Of a stretch of 64,000 nucleotides of DNA, positions 51,711-58,801 are shown piece by piece. Where the stretch lies: positions 372,001 to 436,000 of the forward strand of contig JBGAKR010000003.1 in NCBI GenBank assembly GCA_044224315.1, given 5' to 3'. The position numbers were made by a program, and so were the translations under genes. This stretch comes from JAGXTF01 sp044224315. GTDB lineage: Bacteria; Bacteroidota; Bacteroidia; NS11-12g; UBA955. The number at the start of each line of letters is the position of its first letter. Position 1 is the stretch's first letter. The notes beneath the pieces were generated by a model, which saw nothing but the letters and a program-made list of their open reading frames with translations, searched no databases and was not told where the DNA came from.

Positions 51711-53065
51711 TGCTTCCCCTTCTTCACCCATTCCTCCTGGCTAATGCCGCGGATTTCGCAGAATACGCGCACGGTTTCAGAGAAGCTTACTACATTGTCT
51801 TTAAAGTAGTTTACAATCTGCTCTTTTTCGGCGTCGGTAGCTTCTAATTGGTTGAGGATATTGAGCAGGTGCATTTTCATGTGGCCTTTTTGAATGCCAC
51901 TGGTAATAAGGCTTCTTACAGCGCTAAAATTCTGGGCCAGACCAGCTACTGCAATAATCTGCATCAAATCACGGGCACCGGGGTGTCCCAATATTTCGTG
52001 GGCAAATTTTACCATGGGATGCAGGCTGGTAATGCCACCCACCGTGCCCAATGCCAATGGAATTTCGATATAAAAACGGAAAATATCTCCTTCAATTTCG
52101 GCATGGGTAAGGCTTTTGTATTTGCCGCTGCGGGCAGCGTAGGCGTGTACACAGGCTTCAATGGCTCTGAAATCGTTGCCAGTGGCAATGACTACCGAAT
52201 CAATGCCATTCATAATGCCCTTGTTATGCGTAACGGCCCGGTAGGGTTCTAACTCGGCAATGCGTATGGCGCGGCAAAATTTATCGGCAAACTCTTGGTT
52301 ACCAATACCGCTGCCTTCATTAATTTCTTCAATTTTACAACTCACTTCGGCCCGCACCAAACACTCGGGGGTATAGTTGCTGAGGATGCTCATTACCACC
52401 TGAATTTCTTTCTCATCATCGGCAATTTCGGGTGCATGGATAATTTCAGATTTCAGGATTTTTGCAAATTCTTCCAGGCAACTGTTAATGAAGTTGGCGC
52501 CCATGCTGTCGCAGGTTTCAAAGGTGGCTTCCAACTGATAGTATCCCGGTTCTAAGGCCGTTTTATCTTTTAAAATAATATCCAGAATTCCACCCCCGCG
52601 GCTTTGCATATTGCGGGTGATGCTTTCGGTGCGACTGTAGAATAGGGGTTTTACAGAATCAAAAAATGCTTCAAAAGCTTCGTGATTTTTGCCTTCCCAA
52701 ATAAAATGTACATGGCCAATTTTGGTGGTGCTGATTACGGTAGTTTTAAATCCACCGCGTTCCATCCAAAAGTTGGCAGCCTTTGCTGCAGCTGCTACCA
52801 CACTGCTTTCTTCAATGGCCAGGGGCAGGGTGTACATTTTGCCATTGATTAAAAAATTGGGGGCAACGCCAAAAGGCAAATAAAAATTACTTAGTGTATT
52901 TTCAATAAATTCATCGTGCAATTTTTGAATGTCTTTATCCGAATGCCAATAGCCTTGCAGCAGTCCCAGCGAGAATTCGGGTTCATTGGCATAGTTATTT
53001 ATTAACCACTCTATTTTGGCTTGTTTGCTTAATTTACTAAAGCCTGAAATTGGTTTTACATTCAT
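51707..53065 (-). CDS. Hydroxymethylglutaryl-CoA reductase (class II-like)
   Basis: 452 aa. Converts HMG-CoA to mevalonate (NAD(P)H). Motifs: IEESSVVAAAAKAA (HMG binding), DSMGANFIN, HNKGIMNGIDSVVIATGNDFRA (catalytic Lys/Asp region), LALGTVGGITSLHPM and the C-terminal flap GIQKGHMKMHLLN with the catalytic His. Length and motif spelling fit the bacterial class II enzymes. Starts immediately after the stop of the type 2 IPP isomerase gene (53065/53066), so the two are one operon. Confidence 0.93.
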   Translation of the reverse strand: MNVKPISGFSKLSKQAKIEWLINNYANEPEFSLGLLQGYWHSDKDIQKLHDEFIENTLSNFYLPFGVAPNFLINGKMYTLPLAIEESSVVAAAAKAANFWMERGGFKTTVISTTKIGHVHFIWEGKNHEAFEAFFDSVKPLFYSRTESITRNMQSRGGGILDIILKDKTALEPGYYQLEATFETCDSMGANFINSCLEEFAKILKSEIIHAPEIADDEKEIQVVMSILSNYTPECLVRAEVSCKIEEINEGSGIGNQEFADKFCRAIRIAELEPYRAVTHNKGIMNGIDSVVIATGNDFRAIEACVHAYAARSGKYKSLTHAEIEGDIFRFYIEIPLALGTVGGITSLHPMVKFAHEILGHPGARDLMQIIAVAGLAQNFSAVRSLITSGIQKGHMKMHLLNILNQLEATDAEKEQIVNYFKDNVVSFSETVRVFCEIRGISQEEWVKKGKH

Positions 53066-54073
53066 TTATTTGCGTATTTTTAGGTAATTATAGGCCATTT
53101 CCAATCCATGCATCTGGGCTTCGCAAAACCGCATCAGGGCTTCTTCTCCCTCCAGTGCGTATTTCAAAAATGCCGATGCCTGGGCATAAATGGCTTTGTA
53201 TGGAATGCGTTGAATAAAATAATACCCATCCAGGAAATTCTTCACTCCGCCCGAAACTATAAAGCTGCGGGTAAGCACTTCGCTGGCCGGATTTAAAACC
53301 AGGTTGCGGGCCATTTCGGTCATTTCGGCTGCGGTATGGCCCAGGTGGGCAACGGGTTCAAACTGGTCACGGTAAAAGGGGTCGCGGCGCAGGGTTTCTA
53401 AAAGGCTGAAATTGGTGCCCCCCTGTGCACCGAAATCGATGGCCTCCAGGGGCAATTTAGCAAGTTCGGCCAAACTTTGGGGACCAAAGCCCTGCCCTAC
53501 TTCTTTTACAATCAGAGGCAATTTAAAATCATCGAGCAAGCGCTTCAGGGTTTCCAGTGGTGAGTGGTTAATTTTATCACCCTCGGGTTGCAGCCATTCC
53601 TGCAGCGGATTGATATGCACAATCAAACCATCGGCTTCCAGGCGTTTTACCAGCTCCAATATTCGGTTGGATTGCCCGCTGTAAATGAGTTCTTCTACCT
53701 GGGCTATGCCCAAATTGGCAAACAAGGGCTGATCTCCGATAAAGGGACGAATGGCAAAATCGGCCAGGTGGCTTTCATCTTCCAGCACCGGGCGGCAACT
53801 GCCCAAGCCCATGCCCATACCAAATTCTTTGCAAGCCAGGGCCAGCAAACGGTTGATATTGCCGGCATGTTCGGCACCTCCGGTCATGCTACTCACCCAA
53901 ATGGGCAGTTTCATAATTTTGCCTGCCATTTGAAGGGGTGGAACTGAACCAGCAGCCGGATGACTGTTGAGCATGGGCTCATAGTCGAAACGGGCGTCGT
54001 GGCCGGTAGCCTGGGCTTCGAAAGCCAGCTGAATATGGTCGGTTTTGCGGGTGGAGATGTCGGTGTTTTCCAA
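53066..54073 (-). CDS. fni: Type 2 isopentenyl-diphosphate delta-isomerase (FMN-dependent)
   Basis: About 335 aa. Interconverts IPP and DMAPP with FMN and NAD(P)H. Blocks: RKTDHIQLAF near the N-terminus, WVSSMTGGAEHAGNINRLLA, GMGLGSCRPVLED, FANLGIAQVEELIYS, HINPLQEWLQPEGD, IVKEVGQGFG, IDFGAQGGTNF and SGGVKNFLDG. No ATG is available: TTG codons at 54073 and 54109 are in frame. The -7 box TAAATTTG at 54083-54090 favours 54073 (the longer start would put the box inside the gene). HMG-CoA reductase follows with no gap. Confidence 0.9.
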   Translation of the reverse strand: MENTDISTRKTDHIQLAFEAQATGHDARFDYEPMLNSHPAAGSVPPLQMAGKIMKLPIWVSSMTGGAEHAGNINRLLALACKEFGMGMGLGSCRPVLEDESHLADFAIRPFIGDQPLFANLGIAQVEELIYSGQSNRILELVKRLEADGLIVHINPLQEWLQPEGDKINHSPLETLKRLLDDFKLPLIVKEVGQGFGPQSLAELAKLPLEAIDFGAQGGTNFSLLETLRRDPFYRDQFEPVAHLGHTAAEMTEMARNLVLNPASEVLTRSFIVSGGVKNFLDGYYFIQRIPYKAIYAQASAFLKYALEGEEALMRFCEAQMHGLEMAYNYLKIRK

Positions 54074-54082
54074 AGGTGTATG

Positions 54083-54090
54083 CAAATTTA
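54083..54090 (-). promoter_or_regulatory. -7 box TAAATTTG for the fni-HMGR operon
   Basis: Exact match on the minus strand, 9 nt before the TTG at 54073. Confidence 0.5.
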
Positions 54091-54219
54091 ACGCATTTTG
54101 GGGTAGCAATCCTTGCCGGGTATCGTTGAAAATGGCTTTGTGTTCGTTGGGGAATGAAAGTGTTTAAGAAATAACTACAATTTTGATCAAATACCTGAAC
54201 AAAAATTGTTATGAACTAC

Positions 54220-54227
54220 TAATTTTG
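54220..54227 (+). promoter_or_regulatory. -7 box TAATTTTG, 4 nt before GTG
   Basis: Exact match; the spacer to the GTG at 54232 is TATT. Confidence 0.58.
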
Positions 54228-54231
54228 TATT

Positions 54232-54888
54232 GTGCATTATATTGTTAGATTTTCCTATTATTTAAAAATCACTTTGGGCGTAATGCTTATTTTAATGACG
54301 ATATTCATAAAAATAAGTGCACAGAACAAAGCGTCTGTCGAACATTTAATTGATTCAACTTATATTAAATGCAGGTTTGAAAATGATTCATTAATTAAAG
54401 AATATAAAAAATTATTACATGAAATGTCAGGTGATTCATTTACCATTATTGACTCTTTTCAGCAAGCGCCAGCAGCTGTAAGAGCATTATGGAATGAGCT
54501 TTGTACTCAATCTGCATATGAAACTTTTTCGGACTCAATTTATGGTTTTAAAACCAATAAAAATAAAGACAAGATTGCCAACAAAAACGAGGATTACAAC
54601 GGCGGATGTATTATTCAGGCAAAAAACGGATACAAATTACAAACAAGACAATTACAATTTGCAATGGCCAATAATCGATTTTTTGTGATGTACTACCGCA
54701 AAGGAGGCGGGATTGCCAATACAGGCCACATTTGCTATATTCAATACAACTCCTATGGCGTTCAAAATTGGCTTAACATTCTTTATAATCCAACTTTATT
54801 ACCAGGAAAAAATGAATTATTAAAAGAACAGGATCCTTGTATATTGGCAAATGGTTTTGTGTATTTAAAACTAAATGCCAACTGGTAA
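54232..54888 (+). CDS. Hypothetical secreted protein, 218 aa
   Basis: Not recognised. Long hydrophobic N-terminus (FSYYLKITLGVMLILMTIFIKISAQ), so it is exported or anchored. The body has ALWNELCTQSAYETFSDSIYGF and an aromatic/Gly-rich stretch FFVMYYRKGGGIANTGHICYIQYNSYG. Start: GTG at 54232 has an in-frame stop directly upstream and a -7 box 4 nt before it; an ATG at 54283 would shorten the signal and has no such support. Function unknown. Confidence 0.6.
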   Translation: MHYIVRFSYYLKITLGVMLILMTIFIKISAQNKASVEHLIDSTYIKCRFENDSLIKEYKKLLHEMSGDSFTIIDSFQQAPAAVRALWNELCTQSAYETFSDSIYGFKTNKNKDKIANKNEDYNGGCIIQAKNGYKLQTRQLQFAMANNRFFVMYYRKGGGIANTGHICYIQYNSYGVQNWLNILYNPTLLPGKNELLKEQDPCILANGFVYLKLNANW

Positions 54889-54958
54889 ATTTGTCCGAAA
54901 AACGGGAATAATTTGATCCAAGTTTGTTTAATGAAATTACTTTCAAAAATAAAATGGT

Positions 54959-55291
54959 TTACAATTTCGGATTATTCTTATGCCTTTCGGCGTCTCTTAT
55001 GGTTTTTTTCTGCAGGTTTTTTTCAAAGGCTTCTGTTAGATTCACGCCGGTTTGGTTGGCCAGGCAAATCAATACCCATAGTACATCGGCCATTTCATCG
55101 GGCAGATTTTTTTCCAAATCGGCTTTTTTAAAACTCTGATCGCCATAGGTGCGGGCCATTATGCGGGCCAACTCTCCCACCTCTTCGGTAAGAATGGCCA
55201 TATTGGTGAGCTCGGAAAAATAGCGCACCCCAATGGTTCTAATCCATTCATCTACTTTTTGTTGGGCCTCGTTTAAGGTTATATCCGCCAT
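54959..55291 (-). CDS. MazG-like nucleotide pyrophosphohydrolase
   Basis: 110 aa, single MazG/all-alpha NTP-PPase domain. The metal-binding helices are TEEVGELARIMARTYG (EExxE-type) and PDEMADVLWVLICLAN (DExxD-type). Such small MazG proteins hydrolyse NTPs or dNTPs to the monophosphate and may clear non-canonical nucleotides. The ATG at 55291 is 4 nt after a TAATATTG box and is transcribed divergently from the next GNAT gene. Confidence 0.88.
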   Translation of the reverse strand: MADITLNEAQQKVDEWIRTIGVRYFSELTNMAILTEEVGELARIMARTYGDQSFKKADLEKNLPDEMADVLWVLICLANQTGVNLTEAFEKNLQKKTIRDAERHKNNPKL

Positions 55292-55295
55292 AGTG

Positions 55296-55303
55296 CAATA
55301 TTA
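55296..55303 (-). promoter_or_regulatory. -7 box variant TAATATTG, 4 nt before ATG
   Basis: One mismatch (A for T) from TAnnTTTG; spacer CACT. Confidence 0.42.
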
Positions 55304-55338
55304 GTTTTAATTCCCTAACATTGTATTTACCCCTTTTT

Positions 55339-55833
55339 ATGGCAGCTTATTCAATTATAGAAACCGAACGAACAATCATGCGGAGGATGCTTGAGATTGA
55401 CCTGGCGGGTATTTATGAAACCCATGCAGATGCCGAAACTCGTAGGTTTACCTGGATTGATAATTTACTGACTGCGGATGAAATTTTAAACTGGATTATT
55501 GCCGAACGAGAAAATACTTCAGGGCTGCATATTTTTACCATACTAGACAAATCCAATGCGCAATTTTTGGGACTATGCGGTTTGCGATTGCGAACCGACC
55601 TGGATTCGAGGGTAGATATTGCATACCGCATTCATCCGACCAACCGGCTTAAAGGCATAGCCACCGAAACCGCACGTGCGGTATTGGAATGGGGTTTTGA
55701 GCACAAAAATTTAGACCAGATATTGGCGCAGGTGCATACCGAAAATCTGATTTCTCAAAAAGTATTGGAAAAACTCCATTTTTCTCAAATTGAGAAAGAG
55801 GGCATCTGGTGGTTGTACCAGATCAGGAAGTGA
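55339..55833 (+). CDS. GNAT acetyltransferase, RimJ/RimL type
   Basis: 164 aa. Pattern IIETERTIMRRMLEIDLAGIYETHADAETRRF, GLCGLRLRTDLDSRVDIAYRIHP, RLKGIATETARAVLEWGFEHKNLDQILAQVHTENLISQKVLEKL, the usual RimJ/RimL layout for ribosomal-protein or small-molecule acetylation. Substrate not predictable. ATG 55339 (an earlier TTG at 55321 lies in the promoter region). The end overlaps the convergent tryptophan dioxygenase gene by 11 nt. Confidence 0.9.
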   Translation: MAAYSIIETERTIMRRMLEIDLAGIYETHADAETRRFTWIDNLLTADEILNWIIAERENTSGLHIFTILDKSNAQFLGLCGLRLRTDLDSRVDIAYRIHPTNRLKGIATETARAVLEWGFEHKNLDQILAQVHTENLISQKVLEKLHFSQIEKEGIWWLYQIRK

Positions 55834-56764
55834 GTTGTTCCATCACCCAACTTTTTCCCCATTCGGTTTTTTCTTGTTCATTCCACAAATCGGGGAATGC
55901 GTATATACGCTGGAAACGGGGAGGCAGAAATTTTTGCCAGTTTGTACCCCCTGTTGCGGCCACATCTCCCCCGCTGCGTTGCAGGTAACGCACAGCGGCG
56001 CGGTAATGCGAAAGACGCCAGTTTACATTCAGGTTTACATCCAGCTCGCGCAATTGGTTGCGCATTTTTTCTGAAACCTTGCCCGCTGCTACAAAACGCA
56101 AAAACAGTTGGTTTAGGTTCAGCTTTTCACACTTTTTAATATGGGCTTTGAAAATGGGGTCGTAATGTTGTTCAAACTGTCGAAGGGTAAGGGTTTTTTC
56201 GCCAGTTTCGAGGTCAATGGCTCCTTTTTTCCAATACACACTTTCGTATAAACTGTTGATATCGGCATTGAGTAAAGTTTCGCGATCGTTTGCGGCTACC
56301 AGATTTTCGAGGTCGGTAGTACAAAACTCTATGAGCCTGAACTGTCCGCTTTGAAATCCGGATGCGGGAAGCAGGGCCATCCGAAATTTCAGGAAATCCT
56401 CATGTTTCATTCCATCAATCATAATATCAAAGCTATAAATCAAATTGCGCATATAGCGGTTAATACGCACCAGGCAAAGTTCAAAACGGCTTACATCATC
56501 TGGGGCATCATGCACCTGATCCAGTTCATGCAGAATCAGTTTAAAATACAGTTCTGTAATTTGGTGATAGGTAATAAAAATGGTTTCATCTTTAAAATCG
56601 GTTTTGGGATTTTGAAGGCTTAATAAACTGTCGAGCAGTATATATTTCCAGTAGGGTTCATAATTACTCACGAGCAGCCCCTCCAGGTAGTCGTTTGTAT
56701 TTTGACCGCTTAAACGGTACTTTTCAAAAAGTTCTTCAAGTAAATTGGCGGTTTTGGTATCCAT
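55823..56764 (-). CDS. kynA: Tryptophan 2,3-dioxygenase
   Basis: 313 aa haem enzyme; first step of the kynurenine pathway (tryptophan to N-formylkynurenine). Seen: IFITYHQITELYFKLILHEL (active-site His), LLPASGFQSGQFRLIEF, and the substrate loop GDVAATGGTNWQKFLPPRFQRIYAFPDLW, with the haem-ligand His expected in NWRLSHYRAAVRYL. All key blocks present. Other kynurenine genes are not in the window. Confidence 0.94.
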   Translation of the reverse strand: MDTKTANLLEELFEKYRLSGQNTNDYLEGLLVSNYEPYWKYILLDSLLSLQNPKTDFKDETIFITYHQITELYFKLILHELDQVHDAPDDVSRFELCLVRINRYMRNLIYSFDIMIDGMKHEDFLKFRMALLPASGFQSGQFRLIEFCTTDLENLVAANDRETLLNADINSLYESVYWKKGAIDLETGEKTLTLRQFEQHYDPIFKAHIKKCEKLNLNQLFLRFVAAGKVSEKMRNQLRELDVNLNVNWRLSHYRAAVRYLQRSGGDVAATGGTNWQKFLPPRFQRIYAFPDLWNEQEKTEWGKSWVMEQLTS

Positions 56765-56786
56765 GTTTTATGTTTGGTTTACTATT

Positions 56787-57332
56787 TTATATAAAAGGGC
56801 TTACAAAGTTATCGAAAGTTGGGTTGTTTCTATCTTTTTCGGAAAGAACCGGAGTTTGGGTCTGCCAGGGGATGTTTATGCCAGGGCTATTCCAGGCTAT
56901 GCCTCCCTCAGATTGCGGATGATAGTACTGGGTGCATTTATAGCTAAAGATGGTTTCATCGGCCAGGGTTTCAAAACCATGGGCAAAACCCTTGGGGATA
57001 AAAAGCATTAAAAAATTTTCACCCGTGAGTTCCAGGCTAAAACTCTGTCCATAAGTTGGTGATGAAGTGCGAATGTCTACGACAGCATCCAGCACACTTC
57101 CTTTGATTACGCGCACCAATTTATCCTGGGCAAAAGGGGGGGCCTGAAAGTGCATACCTCTGATAATGCCTTTGTTAGATAGACTTTGGTTATCCTGAAC
57201 AAACATTTGGTTTATTCCCAATGCATCAAAAACATCCTGTCTGAAACTCTCGTAAAAATGCCCTCTGGCATCGGCAAATACCTTGGGTTTAATAACCAAA
57301 AGGCCGGGCATGGGTTCGTGTATAATTTCCAT
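56787..57332 (-). CDS. rfbC: dTDP-4-dehydrorhamnose 3,5-epimerase
   Basis: 181 aa cupin enzyme of dTDP-rhamnose synthesis. Motifs: ADARGHFYESFRQDVF, NKGIIRGMHFQAPPFAQDKLVRVIKGSVLDAVVDIR with the catalytic His, PKGFAHGFETLAD and the terminal GGIAWNSPGINIPW. The ATG at 57332 is used; the in-frame TTG at 57344 adds four residues. No other rhamnose genes lie beside it, but glycosyltransferases are at 61.9-64 kb. Confidence 0.95.
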   Translation of the reverse strand: MEIIHEPMPGLLVIKPKVFADARGHFYESFRQDVFDALGINQMFVQDNQSLSNKGIIRGMHFQAPPFAQDKLVRVIKGSVLDAVVDIRTSSPTYGQSFSLELTGENFLMLFIPKGFAHGFETLADETIFSYKCTQYYHPQSEGGIAWNSPGINIPWQTQTPVLSEKDRNNPTFDNFVSPFI

Positions 57333-57359
57333 TTGTTTGTACAATATTGAAAAATGTTG

Positions 57360-57389
57360 TTTGGAAAGGTTTTTGTATTATTAACTTTG
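57360..57389 (+). promoter_or_regulatory. Promoter TTTG-N18-TAACTTTG
   Basis: TTTG at 57360-57363 and TAACTTTG at 57382-57389, 18 nt apart, a full -33/-7 match. The ATG at 57407 is 17 nt downstream; an earlier in-frame start at 57347 would lie inside the promoter. Confidence 0.68.
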
Positions 57390-57406
57390 CAAAAATCCAA
57401 AAAATT

Positions 57407-58360
57407 ATGGACAATACCTCAGGGAATCAACCGAATGAAAAAAACAAGAACAGCAAAGCGCTGTTAATTACCATCATTGGTGTGCTCGTAGCCTTAAATG
57501 CAGGCCTTCTTTACATGTGGCAAAAAAGTGGAAATGAAAAAGAGAAGACCGAAAAAGTGCTGGCAACCACCAAAGAGGATCTGAGTGAAAAAACAGCGGC
57601 TCTGGCCGATGCAGAGCACATGCTTGCCAAATTTCGTTTGGATAGCGCAACCATGGCCGACAAGCATAAGGAATTAGGCGCTGAAGTTATCACTAAGAAA
57701 AATGAAATTGCTGCCTTGGTAGCCAAATTGCGCGCTACCCAAAGCACAGATGCCAAACTCATTGCCGAATTGCGTGCAAAAATGGCTGAAATGCAGGATG
57801 CAATTACCCGTTTGGAAAATGAAAATGCTGACTTGAAAGAGAAAAACGCCAAATTGGATGCCGATTTCAAACAGTCTCAAACCGAGAAACAGGAAATTAC
57901 TGAAAAGTACAATCAGGAAAGTACCGAGAAAAAGAAATACAAAAGCATTGCGCAAAGCCTGAAAGCAACCAACCTGAAGGTTGAAGCTTTGAAAAAACGC
58001 TGGCTCACAGGCAAAGAGGCTGTAACTTCAAAGGCCAAAGATGTGGAATCATTCAAAACCACCTTTACCATTGGAGAAAATGCTGAAGCCGAACCTGGCG
58101 ACCGCACCATTTATGTGAAAATTACCGGTCCGGAAGGCGTTACCATTGCCAATCCCGGAAATGAGGGTGGAACATTTGAATTGAATGATGGCAACGAAAG
58201 CAAGTATACTTACAAGCTTAGCACCATTTTCGATCAGGAAGCCAAAGCGGTTCAACCCAGCATTTGGCGCCCCAGCAGCGACCTGAAAGCCGGTAAATAC
58301 ACCATAGAACTGTATTGCGAAGGATTTAAAATGGGCGCTACCACATTAACTTTGAAGTAA
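57407..58360 (+). CDS. Membrane-anchored coiled-coil protein, 317 aa
   Basis: Not recognised. N-terminal polar residues, one membrane segment (ALLITIIGVLVALNAGLLYMW, about 18-38), then a coiled coil of roughly 160 residues (ATTKEDLSEKTAALADAEHMLAKF...EKQEITEKYNQES), and a C-terminal beta domain (AEPGDRTIYVKITGPEGVTI...AGKYTIELYCEGFKMGATTLTL). Likely inner-membrane with the coiled coil and domain in the periplasm; role unknown. Ends 9 nt before a strong terminator. Confidence 0.75.
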   Translation: MDNTSGNQPNEKNKNSKALLITIIGVLVALNAGLLYMWQKSGNEKEKTEKVLATTKEDLSEKTAALADAEHMLAKFRLDSATMADKHKELGAEVITKKNEIAALVAKLRATQSTDAKLIAELRAKMAEMQDAITRLENENADLKEKNAKLDADFKQSQTEKQEITEKYNQESTEKKKYKSIAQSLKATNLKVEALKKRWLTGKEAVTSKAKDVESFKTTFTIGENAEAEPGDRTIYVKITGPEGVTIANPGNEGGTFELNDGNESKYTYKLSTIFDQEAKAVQPSIWRPSSDLKAGKYTIELYCEGFKMGATTLTLK

Positions 58361-58369
58361 TTGGTATCC

Positions 58370-58413
58370 CCGCCACAAAAAAAGCCACCCAAGGGTGGCT
58401 TTTTTTGTGGCGG
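58370..58413. terminator. Terminator with 21-bp perfect arms
   Basis: CCGCCAC-A7-GCCACCC pairs with GGGTGGC-T7-GTGGCGG with only AA between. It is symmetric and can act in both directions, for the 58360 gene and, less directly, for the 58802 gene. Confidence 0.85.
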
Positions 58414-58801
58414 TAGTTGAATAGTAGATTAGTGGATTGGTGGACATCAGGATTCGATGTGAGTTTTTTTGTTTTTAGCAGAAATGAGAACCATCCAATA
58501 AATAAAAGTTCGGTTGTCCCGCCTCTGCATTAAACATTAGGCTGTCCGGCTGTCCGGCTGTCCGGCTGTCCGGCTGTCCGGCTGTCCGGCTGTCCGGCTG
58601 TCCGGCTGTCCGGCTGTCCGGCTGTCCGGCTGTCCGGCTGTCCGGCTGTCCGGCTGTCCGGCTGCTGCATTAAACATTAAACATTAATCCTTAAACATTA
58701 GGCTGTCTGGCTGCTACATTTTGCATTTTACATTTTACATTAAAATGGCTGTCTGATGCACTTTGCGCATTGCACTTTGCACTCCCTACTCCCTGCCAGA
58801 G
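58414..58801. repeat. Gene-free repeat region: GGCTGTCC x15, then heptads
   Basis: 58540-58664 is an uninterrupted octad run, 15 complete GGCTGTCC plus GGCTG. From about 58665 the phase becomes 7 nt: TGCATTA, AACATTA, AACATTA, ATCCTTA, AACATTA, GGCTGTC, TGGCTGC, TACATTT, TGCATTT, TACATTT, TACATTA, then TGCACTT, TGCGCAT, TGCACTT, TGCACTC, CCTACTC. No gene seen. Confidence 0.85.
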
